DNA from: Clostridiales bacterium
GTDB taxonomy: Bacteria; Bacillota; Clostridia; Oscillospirales; CAG-272
NCBI GenBank assembly: GCA_016288155.1
Contig: JAEEYP010000058.1
Span: forward strand, 1-64,000
Direction of reading: 5' to 3'
Length of the DNA: 64,000 nt
The translations under genes and the position numbers were made by a program. Under the pieces are notes generated by a model. The model saw nothing but the letters and a program-made list of their open reading frames with translations, did not search any database and was not told where the DNA came from. Below are positions 26,696 through 35,917 of the stretch, in pieces. Positions within the stretch are counted from its first letter, which is position 1; each line of letters begins with the position of its first letter.

Positions 26696-29584
26696 TCATG
26701 CACCTCCGAATCCGCGCTGCGTGCGAGTCAGCGCATACGCCAGCGCATCTGCGATCTCATCGCCGCTCGTACGCAGCTTAGCGCGCTCAAGCAGCTCGAG
26801 GATCTGCCGTAGAATATACGACTGATCGGCAAGTCGTTCGTCGATGTCGCCGGACGCGTCCATGACCGTGCCAGAGGCAGCGGAACTGACACGCGTTTTA
26901 TACGGCACCTCCGTACCAGCTGCAATAGACGGAACCTGCAATCCGCCGGAGCCGAGAAGCGAAGCGTTGATTTCCCGGAATATACCGGCAATGTCAGACA
27001 GTTTTGCGGCAACCCCTGACAGCGAGGTCACAAGGCCGCCGCTCTCGGTCCCGATCTGAAGTGTAGCCGGGTTGTCCCCGAACTGCTCGACGACATCGTC
27101 CGCCATGTTGGACACCGACCGCAGGACCGAAGACTCGTAGTCATCGATGCCTTCCGCGAGACCGAGGTCGAGAAATTTACCGATCGCCGCGAACACAGCG
27201 GACGGAGAGCTGATCTGAAACACGTCCTTTGCCGCTTTAATCAGCCCGCTGGCGAGCGTCGTGACTGTGCTGGTGACCCTTGACCACGCGGACTCGACCC
27301 CGGCTTGTACACCGGTGGCAATGTTTCTCCCGACAGATGTCCAGTCTTCCTTCTGCATATCGGTCTTCAGGCCGACGAACAGCCCGGAGACTGTGGTTTT
27401 GATGCCGCTCCACGCCGACTGCGCTGTGGTTTTGATCGCCGTCCAGTTATCCGACAGCGCCGTTCCGAGGAGCGACGCCTTCCCCGTCACGTCGCGCTGT
27501 GTGCTGTTGAAGAGCACGGAAATGGTCGATTTGATCTTTCCCCACCGCTCTTCCGCGCTTTGCCGGATGCTCGACCAGACGTTGGACAAAGTTTCCTTGA
27601 GCGCGCTCAGTTTCTCATCGAAAAACTGTGTGATGTTCTTCCACGTGTTCTCAAGGCCCTGAAGAAGGCCGTCAATGATGTATTTTCCCGTTTCAGCCAT
27701 AACGGTTGACGGAGAATTGATGCCAAAGGCTTTCTTGAAACCGTCAATGAACGGCTTGAAAATGTGATCGTAAATCCACTGTCCGATGTTTGCCAGCGCA
27801 TTCACGATCCCCATGAAAAGCCCTGCAATAATATTCCCGCCGTAGGCTTCAATGTACTCGCTGAAGTAGGACTTGATGCCCTCCCATCCTTCCTTGAACA
27901 GCTCCCAGATCTTTTCACACAGCGTAAAGATAATCTGTGTAGCGGCGCCAATCGCTGCGCCCAGCAGTTCAAAGGCCAGCTCCACCAGCTTTTCAAAGTC
28001 GATGGCATTGACGATGCTCACAAGACCGTCCCAGAGCTTAGAAATCAGCTCGTGCCAGTCAACTGTCTCGATGAAATGTACGACAAACTCCAAAACTCCG
28101 GTGGCAAACTCGCTGACGATCCGGGCCGCGTTGGTGAGCATTTCAGCAATGTCAATCTTGTTCACGCCCTCGGCCAGACTACGGGCAACCTTGCCCCAGT
28201 CAAAGCCCTCCAAGACGCCAAGGATCAGCTCAAAGATGCTGTTCACGCCGTCAATGACCGTCTGGAACAGAGCGCCCCAGTCGATTCCGGACAGGGAATC
28301 GGACAGGAATTTGCCGATGTTCTGACCGATGCCGTTCCAGTCAACGCCGGTGAACAGGTGGTCAAAGGCTTCGACAATGCCGTTGATCGCGGTGATAATG
28401 GTCTGTGCGGTCTTGTCCCAGTCGATGGTGTCAAAGAAATTCTGGATAAACTCAGCAATAGAATCTCCGACGTTCGCCCAGTCAACTTCACTCACAATGC
28501 CGAAAATGAAATCTACAAGGGCGTTCCAGCCGTTGGCAAAGGTCTGTCCCAGCAAATCCCACTCGACGTTATCAAACCAGCCGTTGATTGCCTTGCCGAT
28601 GCCCTTTCCCAAAGCCTCAAAATCAAAGGTCGTCAGGAAAGTGTTGATAGCGCCAAAGACAGAGTTCAGGCCGTCAGCAAGGGTTTTCCCCATCAGCTCC
28701 CAGTGTAGCCCGGCAACAAGTCCGTTGAACACCTCCGCGATTCGGCCTGCCCATTCCTCGGCCTTCGGACGGAAGACGTTACGGATCCAGTCATCCACCG
28801 CGGTCAGAACGTCTCCGAACCCGGCGCTTATGCGCGCGCCGAACGTGAAATACTGCCCGTCGGTCCACAGCGCCTTGATCTCTTCGAGCAGACCCTTGAT
28901 CTTGGTGGGGAGAACGGTATCGATCGGGACCTCTTCGAAGAGGTCGGAGGCGTCGGTTTCCTCACCGTTGTCCTCGTTCCGTTTATTCAGCTCGTCGAAC
29001 CCGTACACCTGTGCCTTCAGGTTCTTCGCGGACTCTGTCGCATCGTCAAGGCTGTCCCGATAGGACTCCATCTGTTCCTTGGCGACTGTCACGGACTGCT
29101 TGCCCTGCAGCGCGGCGAAGATCGTATTGATCTGAACGACCAGCTTGGACAGGGCGTCGAGGAACACGGTGACCGCCGGTTCGACCTTCTCGACCAGCCC
29201 GCCGAGCGTCACGGACAAGTTGGCGGACAGCTCTTTGGCGGAGTTCTTGATCCGCGACATTGCACCGTTGAACGCATCGGAATACCGCGCCAGCGCCTGC
29301 ATACCCTCCTTGACCTGATTGAAGATCGCGGAGATAAACATGCGCTTGACGCGGGTAATCAACAGTCGTTTCAGCGACGTCAGCGTTTTGACCAGTGCGT
29401 TGGACTGGAACTTTGCGCCTTTCGCGTGTGTGATGAAGTTTTTCAGTCGGCGTCCGAGCGCCTGTACGGCGGAGGCCGCGGCCTGTGCGCCCTTGGTGAC
29501 GAGGTGATACGGGATTCGGGCGAGCGTGGACGTGATCCGCAGCGCGTGCGAGCCTGCCGTGGCGATCGCGTTACCAAACCGCAC
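26696..29584 (-). CDS. Tape measure protein, probably missing its N-terminus
   Basis: A 962-residue protein from a GTG, though its frame is open further back to about 29660 (SEEKTSAWVRFGNAIATAGS). Residues 330-560 contain about seven repeats of 33-40 residues around a DW pair (for example SEVDWANVGDSIAEF, DTIDWDKTAQTI), typical of tape measures, which set tail length. The C-terminal half has glycine and membrane-like stretches. The preceding gene is cut mid-way, and no tail tube or chaperone genes occur, so the real N-terminus was probably deleted. Codon use at 27.7-28.7 kb is less GC-rich, hinting at recombination. Confidence 0.85.
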   Translation of the reverse strand: MRFGNAIATAGSHALRITSTLARIPYHLVTKGAQAAASAVQALGRRLKNFITHAKGAKFQSNALVKTLTSLKRLLITRVKRMFISAIFNQVKEGMQALARYSDAFNGAMSRIKNSAKELSANLSVTLGGLVEKVEPAVTVFLDALSKLVVQINTIFAALQGKQSVTVAKEQMESYRDSLDDATESAKNLKAQVYGFDELNKRNEDNGEETDASDLFEEVPIDTVLPTKIKGLLEEIKALWTDGQYFTFGARISAGFGDVLTAVDDWIRNVFRPKAEEWAGRIAEVFNGLVAGLHWELMGKTLADGLNSVFGAINTFLTTFDFEALGKGIGKAINGWFDNVEWDLLGQTFANGWNALVDFIFGIVSEVDWANVGDSIAEFIQNFFDTIDWDKTAQTIITAINGIVEAFDHLFTGVDWNGIGQNIGKFLSDSLSGIDWGALFQTVIDGVNSIFELILGVLEGFDWGKVARSLAEGVNKIDIAEMLTNAARIVSEFATGVLEFVVHFIETVDWHELISKLWDGLVSIVNAIDFEKLVELAFELLGAAIGAATQIIFTLCEKIWELFKEGWEGIKSYFSEYIEAYGGNIIAGLFMGIVNALANIGQWIYDHIFKPFIDGFKKAFGINSPSTVMAETGKYIIDGLLQGLENTWKNITQFFDEKLSALKETLSNVWSSIRQSAEERWGKIKSTISVLFNSTQRDVTGKASLLGTALSDNWTAIKTTAQSAWSGIKTTVSGLFVGLKTDMQKEDWTSVGRNIATGVQAGVESAWSRVTSTVTTLASGLIKAAKDVFQISSPSAVFAAIGKFLDLGLAEGIDDYESSVLRSVSNMADDVVEQFGDNPATLQIGTESGGLVTSLSGVAAKLSDIAGIFREINASLLGSGGLQVPSIAAGTEVPYKTRVSSAASGTVMDASGDIDERLADQSYILRQILELLERAKLRTSGDEIADALAYALTRTQRGFGGA

Positions 29585-29599
29585 CCACGCCGACGTTTT

Positions 29600-29727
29600 T
29601 TCCTCTGACGGCGCAGGAAGGTCTGCATGACCTGCTGGACCAGCCCGCCCTTCTCAAGGTGGTGCCGTTTGAGCAGATCCGACGATCCGTTGAACCGGAC
29701 TTGCACCCGGAACACACCGTTGCTCAT
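29600..29727 (-). pseudogene. Truncated HK97-gp10-like head-tail protein
   Basis: Only the first about 40 residues look real (MSNGVFRVQVRFNG...LEKGGLVQQVMQTFL). After that the frame becomes Arg/Pro-rich nonsense while the tape measure reads in another frame. The start overlaps the previous gene as ATGA, as in an intact cluster. I read this as the left side of a deletion junction. Confidence 0.65.
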
Positions 29728-30137
29728 CGTCCGACCACCTTCCAGTGCGGTGCGTGAGGCGCGCGGCGGTTGTCCGTCACACCGAGGATCGTTGCCGTCT
29801 CGGTGTACGCCTTCTGCAGATCCGCCGGACGCGGATCCACGCCGGCGCTGACTGCACCGCGGACGATGATGTCACCGTTCCGCAGCGTGAACGTCACGCT
29901 CGGGTCCGCGGACGTGTAGCCGACCGGATCCACGTACGCCTTCCCGCCGAAATCAGCATCGACAGGAATGCGAATCGTGTACCGGTCGGCCGCTCTCAAT
30001 CCGGACTGGTCTACGGTCGACGCGATTTCATCATACCACGATACACCGGCGATGACCGTGACGACGTACACGTCACGGTCAAGCGCCGGATCGTAGCGGG
30101 CGTTGAACACGGTTATGCTGTCGTTACACAGACGCAT
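29724..30137 (-). CDS. Minor capsid/head-completion protein
   Basis: A 137-residue beta-rich protein (CNDSITVFNARYDPALDRD; WYDEIASTVDQSG) in the position of the minor capsid proteins that close the head. The exact family is uncertain. Confidence 0.65.
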   Translation of the reverse strand: MRLCNDSITVFNARYDPALDRDVYVVTVIAGVSWYDEIASTVDQSGLRAADRYTIRIPVDADFGGKAYVDPVGYTSADPSVTFTLRNGDIIVRGAVSAGVDPRPADLQKAYTETATILGVTDNRRAPHAPHWKVVGR

Positions 30138-30525
30138 ACGGGTACACCCCCCTGTACAGAAGCGGGACGCCGTGATCGTCAGTCTCCCCGTAGAGGTACT
30201 CCTTGATCACGGCTGTCATTCCCCTGTCGGCGTCTTCCGCGCCCATAGACTTGCCGTAGCTCTCGGAGTACCCATCCGTTGAGAAGGACGTGACCACAGG
30301 CTGCTCCGCCTGCGCTTGAATACCGACGACGTTCTCCATGGAGATCAGCGCCGTCATACAGAGCTTGACCGCCTCCGGGACGGTCTCCATGCCCTGCACG
30401 CGGCTGTCCGTGACGTAGTCGACGCGCTTTCTGGCCTTGAACTCCAGCACAGGGAACGCCAATTCAGGAGCCGTACCGCCGTACCCCTGATACTCGGCAT
30501 AAGTCAAATACTGCGAGTGCGCCAT
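30124..30525 (-). CDS. Head-tail connector protein
   Basis: A 133-residue protein starting MAHSQYLTYAEYQGYGG. The helical adaptor pattern (FKARKRVDYVTDSRV, VKLCMTALI) is typical of gp6-like connectors, which bind under the portal. It directly follows the capsid gene. Confidence 0.7.
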   Translation of the reverse strand: MAHSQYLTYAEYQGYGGTAPELAFPVLEFKARKRVDYVTDSRVQGMETVPEAVKLCMTALISMENVVGIQAQAEQPVVTSFSTDGYSESYGKSMGAEDADRGMTAVIKEYLYGETDDHGVPLLYRGVYPYASV

Positions 30526-30549
30526 CGTACGGCCCCCTTTCTGCGTTTA

Positions 30550-31758
30550 TCAGGCCTTCGCCGTGATGACGACGTGGCCTTCCTTGTCGACCGCCATGGA
30601 GCTGGTCTTCGCGCGAACGACGGTGAGATATTCACCGGTGGTCTGGCTGGCCAGCGTCGCCTCGCCGGAGGACAGCGTCAGCTCGGTCCACGCATCGTCA
30701 CCGGTGGTGGCGATCACGTCGCCTTCATGGACCTCGATGACAGCCGCGCCGGTTCTGTAGTAATACTTATAGCCCGTACCAGCGGACGCCGGGGAGACGG
30801 TGATATCAGTGCTGCCGGACGTGGAGGCGTTCGCAGCAGACGTGACGGTCAGGCCGCCGACATACTCGATGGAGGTGTTGAACTGGAGGGCATCGGACTT
30901 CTTGTTGAGGATGAAGACGTCCTCGAAGGACTCTTCGTAGTAGAAGTATTTGCCCTGCGTCATCGCGGACGGAGCGTCCAGCTGCGAGAACTGGTAGCTG
31001 ACCGGGGTGATGACGGCGTCCGGATGGACCAGAAGCATGTTGATCTGGTCGGCGCCTTCCAGCGCACGCCAACCGGACGTGAAGTCATACTCGGTTTTCA
31101 TGAGGGACGCCGGGACGCCGACGACCTCGACCTCCTCGATACGGGAGACGGTGCGGTTGATCGCCGTACCACCGTTGAGGACGTCATAGTTGCGCGTAAG
31201 GCCGGCCGCCTGCTTGAGCATGGTCTTGACCTCATGCGTGCAGTAGAGAATGCGGCCGTTGGCAGGAACGCGGGCGTTGTCCATCTTGAGCATCAGGGAA
31301 TCGAAGACGGAGAGGACGTTGGCGGTGGTCAGCTCGGTGTGATCCGCCGTGTGACCCTGCTCGGTCCAGAGCTTGTACAGCTCGGAAATGCAGTAAGCAT
31401 CCATCTCCGGGAACTTCTGCTCAGCGTTGAAGGTCTGCGTGATGTTCGTGATCGACGCGGCGCCGTTGGTCTGGTCGATATCCTTCGGGTGGACGAGCGT
31501 GGACCACTTGCGCTGATTCTTCAGCGTTTTGGGCTCCCACGCGTTGTCATAGTTACGCGCGGCGTTGGCGATCGTGTCGCGGTCGGCATCCGTCCGACCG
31601 GTGGTCGACAGGTTGGGGATGTAGACGGTCTTTCCGTCCTCGCCCATGCGGTACCGACCGTTGTTCGGGGTGGCATACAGCGCGCCGAAATTCAGAACGT
31701 ACGGAAACGCCTGAGCGAGCGCGGCGCTGTACTGCGCAGCATAGTTAATTGCAGGCAT
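30550..31758 (-). CDS. Major capsid protein with C-terminal Ig-like domain
   Basis: A 402-residue protein. It occupies the expected slot after the scaffold. Residues 1-310 are the capsid body (for example DTIANAARNYDNAWEPKTL, YWALEGADQ-like segments). Residues 315-402 are Ser/Thr/Gly-rich beta repeats (GSTDITVSPASAGTGYKYYYR) that look like a surface Ig-like domain, common on phage heads for mucus or surface adhesion. Confidence 0.82.
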   Translation of the reverse strand: MPAINYAAQYSAALAQAFPYVLNFGALYATPNNGRYRMGEDGKTVYIPNLSTTGRTDADRDTIANAARNYDNAWEPKTLKNQRKWSTLVHPKDIDQTNGAASITNITQTFNAEQKFPEMDAYCISELYKLWTEQGHTADHTELTTANVLSVFDSLMLKMDNARVPANGRILYCTHEVKTMLKQAAGLTRNYDVLNGGTAINRTVSRIEEVEVVGVPASLMKTEYDFTSGWRALEGADQINMLLVHPDAVITPVSYQFSQLDAPSAMTQGKYFYYEESFEDVFILNKKSDALQFNTSIEYVGGLTVTSAANASTSGSTDITVSPASAGTGYKYYYRTGAAVIEVHEGDVIATTGDDAWTELTLSSGEATLASQTTGEYLTVVRAKTSSMAVDKEGHVVITAKA

Positions 31759-31779
31759 TGTGTTTTTCCTTTCTGTCAG

Positions 31780-32463
31780 TTATTTTTTTTCGTCCGGATT
31801 CGGCCGGACGCCACGAAATACGAACCCGAATGCGTTTTTATCCGGTTCGGGCTTGGTGTTCTTGGGGAGCACGATCGTCGGTGCCTTGCCTCCATCCGGT
31901 CCCGATCCGTCACCGCCTTCTCCCGCAGCGGGCGTAGCCTCCACGAGCGCACCGGGATTCTCGGCCTTGTACTTCGTGAGGAAGTCCTCGTAACCGAGAA
32001 TCACCTCGCCATCGACCTTGAAATCCTTGCCGTTCGCCTGCGAGATGAAGTCTCGCCGGGCGGCGGGAGAGGAGAACTGAAGGCCGTTGGCCTTTTCGCG
32101 GACCAGAAACTCATACTGCTGGCGCTGGTTTTTGGCTTCCCACTCTTTCTGATCCGTGGCGTACTTGGTCTGCAGCCCGGTCAGGGTGGTCTGCACCTCC
32201 GTGAGCTTTGCCGCGTCAGCCTGCGCCGCCGTGAGCTTGGTCTGCAGGTCGGTGATGTCGGTGTCGCGCTTGGTGATTTGCCCCTGCAGGTCGGTCACGC
32301 GCTGGTTCAGGGTGTTATACTTTTCGACGGAAACGTAACCGCCCTCCGACAGGTCCGCAAAACGAACGTGCTTCGTTTTGTCTTCCTGTCCGGCGTTCCG
32401 CTTGTCGATCTCTGCCTGCACCTGCGCGTACAGTTCCGGGGAAAGAAGATCCTTGAGTGTCAT
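31780..32463 (-). CDS. Capsid scaffolding protein, GP20 family
   Basis: A 227-residue protein with a long coiled coil (about residues 45-120, DLQGQITKRDTDITDLQTKL) and a helical C-terminus. This is the GP20 scaffold pattern (PF06810). It templates capsid assembly and then leaves the head. Confidence 0.8.
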   Translation of the reverse strand: MTLKDLLSPELYAQVQAEIDKRNAGQEDKTKHVRFADLSEGGYVSVEKYNTLNQRVTDLQGQITKRDTDITDLQTKLTAAQADAAKLTEVQTTLTGLQTKYATDQKEWEAKNQRQQYEFLVREKANGLQFSSPAARRDFISQANGKDFKVDGEVILGYEDFLTKYKAENPGALVEATPAAGEGGDGSGPDGGKAPTIVLPKNTKPEPDKNAFGFVFRGVRPNPDEKK

Positions 32464-32567
32464 GCGTCCTCCGTTTTCGACGCGACTGAGTGTCCCGTCG
32501 GCGGCAGTTTAATCCACATACCGCGGGTGGAAATATGATCAAAGGCTGAGTGCCTTCAATACCGATG

Positions 32568-33719
32568 TCATACCTTGACTGCCTTAAAGCCCTCGACCGA
32601 CAGCCGATCACCGTGAGGCGTCAGACCCGCCTCCTTGGCAAGGGCGTAATACTGCACCGTGCGTGCGTTTATACGGATCTGGCACTCCCGGCGGAGCTTG
32701 TCGTCCTCTGCAGTGCGTGCCGCGTTTGCGAGGTCTTTGTCACGCCGGACCAGTGTCTCCGTCCGCCTCATTGCCTGCTGCGCCTGATACGTCGTCATGT
32801 GCCTGCCGTTGACCGTACAGCCCTTCCGGTTGTCATCAGCCCATTGCTGCAGCTGTTCCTCGCTGTACCGTCGGACGGAATGTTCTGTCGAAAACGCCAT
32901 GGCGATGTGCATACAGTTCCATTCGCCGATCGGGCGGCGGAATCCTTCGTATCGGCGCCCGTCGACGTCGGAGAAGTCCTCACCGGCCTGCATACGCTCG
33001 AACTCCTGTTTAAGGAACACACGGCCCTGCACGGGCTCGTGATCCGGTGCGCTGTGTGCATGCGCGGAGAGCTCGACCGCGTCAAAACCTAACGCCTCTC
33101 CCATGGCGAGAGAGGCGTTTTGGTTTATCTGGTTCACGCCGTCGATGACATTCTGGCGGACCGCGGTGTCCAGCCGCCTGTGGTATCCACTTTCGTAGTA
33201 GACCTGCAGGCCGTTGTAACCGATGTCCCGGATGATATCGCGCGTTGCACCCTTGTAGTCCTGCAGCCCAGTGGAGACTGCCGTGATCGCCTGATCGACC
33301 GCGTTTTTATATCGACCGGCTACCGCTGTCGTATTGGAAAGGTTCTGCATCGCCGTCGCAGTCTGCGCGGCGACGTTCTGCGCGAACTGAACGATCCGAT
33401 CCCGCCGATCCTCCGGCAGCGGATTCTGCTGCAGGTACGCGGCGAACCGTCTGTCCGTGTAGCTCTCCGTGAGCGCCTTCTGGTAGATCGCCATGATGTC
33501 CCGGATGTTCAGCTCGGTTGCCTTCTGCAGCTGTTGGGTGATATCAGCGACGTCGGCGCCCATGTCCTGCATGACGATCAGCCGGTTCACGCTGGTCTGG
33601 TTCAGCTCACCGATCCGCAGTATCTGCGCGGCGATCTTGCGCACGAACAGCCGGTTGACCTTGTTGAGCCGGTCGGTTACGCTCCGAAGCGCCTCTTCCA
33701 GCCTGCCCCGGGTCAGCAT
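32568..33719 (-). CDS. Minor capsid protein, MuF/Phage_min_cap2 type
   Basis: A 383-residue protein. A helical N-terminal half is followed by the conserved ELSAHAHSAPDHEPVQG motif and GEWNCMHIAMAF, which identify Phage_min_cap2 (PF06152). Such proteins enter the head with the portal. It starts directly after the portal stop. Confidence 0.88.
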   Translation of the reverse strand: MLTRGRLEEALRSVTDRLNKVNRLFVRKIAAQILRIGELNQTSVNRLIVMQDMGADVADITQQLQKATELNIRDIMAIYQKALTESYTDRRFAAYLQQNPLPEDRRDRIVQFAQNVAAQTATAMQNLSNTTAVAGRYKNAVDQAITAVSTGLQDYKGATRDIIRDIGYNGLQVYYESGYHRRLDTAVRQNVIDGVNQINQNASLAMGEALGFDAVELSAHAHSAPDHEPVQGRVFLKQEFERMQAGEDFSDVDGRRYEGFRRPIGEWNCMHIAMAFSTEHSVRRYSEEQLQQWADDNRKGCTVNGRHMTTYQAQQAMRRTETLVRRDKDLANAARTAEDDKLRRECQIRINARTVQYYALAKEAGLTPHGDRLSVEGFKAVKV

Positions 33720-35198
33720 TTATTCCTCCTCGGGAAGCGTCGGCAGCATGCTGGCCGCGGCCGCCGCGGCGGCCGCCTGCTCGGTTGTGATCGCTTCAAT
33801 CGCGGCGGCCGCCTGTGCTTCGGTCTCACCGAAATACCATTCGCGGAACTCGGCCTTACCCAGCAGGCCGTTGTTGTACAGCAGCAGACGTTCGTTCATC
33901 TGCTGCTCGGTATCGGTGATGATCGAATCATCCCACTCAAAGGAGACGTCATAATCGCCTTCCGGCGCGAGCTTGTACATGGTGGCGTATTTGTCCATCG
34001 TCCGAATAACGTCCTTCAGGCACGCTTCAAGCGCCTTCTGGTTATCGGCAACAGTAGCATAGGATCGCTGTTTGACGATCCGCAGCTCCGTCGCTGTCCG
34101 GGCCTCGGAGTTTGCGTCAGAGATCATGCCGCGGGCGAACCCGACCTGATCCTCGATCCGCATGAACAGCTGATTCAGGCCGTTCAGGAGCGAGGCGTCC
34201 CGGATCGCCGGCGCGAACACGTTGTAGGTGTCATCGTTACCCAGATCCACGGACCGGAACAGCCGTTCATTGAGGTGCGGCATTTCCGCCTCTCCGTTGA
34301 CCTTCTTCGGGCGGAGAACGGTAGGATCCACGTCAATCGCCATCTCAGACGCCTCGTACTCCCACAGGAGGCGGGAATACTGCAGGTCGGCCTGTTCGAT
34401 CGTGCCGACGGCCTTGGCGAACGCGGACGCGCCCATCGGGCACTCCACGTCAATATTATTCGCGGCAGCGACCTTGTACCAGCCGAACATCTGGCCGTCC
34501 GTGTTCTGAACCGTCGCTTCCGGCTCCAGTTCTGCCCACTGCGGCACCTCGGACAGGCTGATCTCCACGCCGATCATGTCACGGATGGCCGACTTGAACG
34601 CCCGCTGCGTGATCTTGACGCCGTCGCCTTCGACGGTGTGCCGCTCGAGACGTGTGTAAAAAGTCTTGCCCTCGGTGAAGGTGTCGCGGAAAATGACGTC
34701 GCTGAGGTTGCCGTCGTCGTCGAAAGCGATCGGGTACAGCGCCCAGTCCATGGTCCAGTCAAAAAAGATGTGCTTGCCCTTGGGATACGGCTTGATGACC
34801 ATTCCGCCGGCTGCGCAGCCGATCTCCAGCTTCTGCCGGAGCGCCGCGATACACTTGGCGAACTCGGTTTTTAGGTATTCCGCCCGCGGGTTGGTGATAT
34901 CCTCGCCGTTCGCGTCCTGCGTGTCACCGTTCTTGTTTTTGCCGGTGATGGACCACTTCATTTCGAGGGTCACCTGCCGAGACAGCTCGGCACAGATGAA
35001 AGAAGGCAGATTCAGCGACCGGACCGTGTCCGGCTTCAGCCAATCTGCCTTATTCAGGTACATGTTGTACCACGTGTCAAGCGCCGTCTGCATCTCGGTC
35101 GACAGCGGCGTCTCGATCCGCTCGACCGTCTCTATGTCTTTGTACGGGAGGATACGCCTCACCACCTGTCGAATGAAATTCAGGAGTCGTGTAAACAT
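33720..35198 (-). CDS. Portal protein, SPP1 gp6-like
   Basis: A 492-residue protein of the Phage_prot_Gp6 type. Segments such as LPSFICAELSRQVTLEMKW, FARGMISDANSEARTATEL and a Glu/Ala-rich tail fit. It forms the dodecameric DNA gate. It lies between terminase and minor capsid genes. Confidence 0.88.
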   Translation of the reverse strand: MFTRLLNFIRQVVRRILPYKDIETVERIETPLSTEMQTALDTWYNMYLNKADWLKPDTVRSLNLPSFICAELSRQVTLEMKWSITGKNKNGDTQDANGEDITNPRAEYLKTEFAKCIAALRQKLEIGCAAGGMVIKPYPKGKHIFFDWTMDWALYPIAFDDDGNLSDVIFRDTFTEGKTFYTRLERHTVEGDGVKITQRAFKSAIRDMIGVEISLSEVPQWAELEPEATVQNTDGQMFGWYKVAAANNIDVECPMGASAFAKAVGTIEQADLQYSRLLWEYEASEMAIDVDPTVLRPKKVNGEAEMPHLNERLFRSVDLGNDDTYNVFAPAIRDASLLNGLNQLFMRIEDQVGFARGMISDANSEARTATELRIVKQRSYATVADNQKALEACLKDVIRTMDKYATMYKLAPEGDYDVSFEWDDSIITDTEQQMNERLLLYNNGLLGKAEFREWYFGETEAQAAAAIEAITTEQAAAAAAAASMLPTLPEEE

Positions 35199-35225
35199 GT
35201 TTCACCACCCTTTACGGCGGGATGT

Positions 35226-35253
35226 AAAAAGGGGCGCCATTTCTGACGCCCCC
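35226..35253. terminator. Intrinsic terminator after the Bro-N fragment
   Basis: On the minus strand, GGGGCG/CGCCCC with a 10-base loop and a T5 run, 18 bp after the Bro-N frame ends. It separates a small regulatory cluster from the portal. Confidence 0.75.
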
Positions 35254-35270
35254 GGGAGGAGGGAAAAGCG

Positions 35271-35583
35271 TTATTGTGCATCGTCGTTCGTTACCCAGCG
35301 CTTGAAGCGTTTCGCTGCCGGGAGCTTGCTGGACAGGATCAAGGCGTACAGACCGCTTTCATTGATGATGACCACCTGTTGCACTCCGGAGGGGGTGTCT
35401 ATTTTGGACACCCCCTCTGTCCTCACCATCTACGTGGTCCCGCACGGCCTTTGCTGTCTCTTTGTACCCGAGCGCCGAGGCGACGTCTTTGCCGACCGCC
35501 CACGGCACGTCGTCGATCAACAGTGTGCGCACGCTCCCGAATTCGGGGTTGCTGAACACCTGCAGTTCGTTCGTCACCGTCAT
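35271..35583 (-). pseudogene. Bro-N antirepressor domain gene with frameshift
   Basis: The N-terminus, MTVTNELQVFSNPEFGSVR...PWAVGKDVASALGY, is a Bro-N domain. The frame then breaks in a run of five G (plus 35411-35415). Removing one base gives GVSKIDTPSGVQQVV, then NESGLYALILSSKL and KRFKRWVTND, ending at 35271. The repaired protein is about 103 residues, slightly short for a whole Bro-N. It either is dead or has an assembly error. Antirepressors of this type normally tune phage repressors. Confidence 0.75.
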
Positions 35584-35777
35584 GCGACCCGCCCCGCTTT
35601 CTCTTCCGCAGCCGCAACCGTGACCGCTTCGGCGAGGTCAGCCAGCAGGCCGAACACGTCCGCGTACATTTCGGACGGGAGGCTTCCGTGTTCTGCGCTG
35701 TCCTGCGCGACGAGAGCAACATTTCTGATAATCTGCGCGGCGTCCGTGACGCCTGTGTCAGTAATGCGAATTTCCAT
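35580..35777 (-). CDS. Small hypothetical phage protein
   Basis: A 65-residue protein, MEIRITDTGVTDAAQIIRNV, ending EEKAGRVA. CAGGAG lies seven bases before the ATG at 35777. It overlaps the Bro-N start. Confidence 0.6.
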   Translation of the reverse strand: MEIRITDTGVTDAAQIIRNVALVAQDSAEHGSLPSEMYADVFGLLADLAEAVTVAAAEEKAGRVA

Positions 35778-35806
35778 AAACTTCTCCTGTTTCGATAAAA
35801 ATAATA

Positions 35807-35835
35807 TTGACACACCACAGGAGAAGTGGTATAAT
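35807..35835 (+). promoter_or_regulatory. Plus-strand promoter inside the leftward late region
   Basis: TTGACA and TATAAT are 17 bp apart, and both boxes are consensus. No open reading frame follows; the transcript should end at about 35917. Confidence 0.85.
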
Positions 35836-35841
35836 GGATTT

Positions 35842-35917
35842 ACCAAAGCTCCTGTGGTTTTGGGGAAAAGCACACTCCCGTTCACCGGCAAAGTAGGCGG
35901 GGGTGTGTTTATTTTTT
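35842..35917 (+). ncRNA. Candidate 76-nt small RNA
   Basis: A consensus promoter is followed, after about 30 nt, by a 10-bp stem (CACACTCCCG/CGGGGGTGTG, 17-nt loop) and a TTTATTTTTT tract: a complete promoter-terminator unit without a gene. The 5' part contains CTCCTGTGG, which can pair with CAGGAG-type ribosome sites, including that of the gene at 35777. The 3' end overlaps the copG-like stop in antisense. The function is unknown. Confidence 0.65.
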
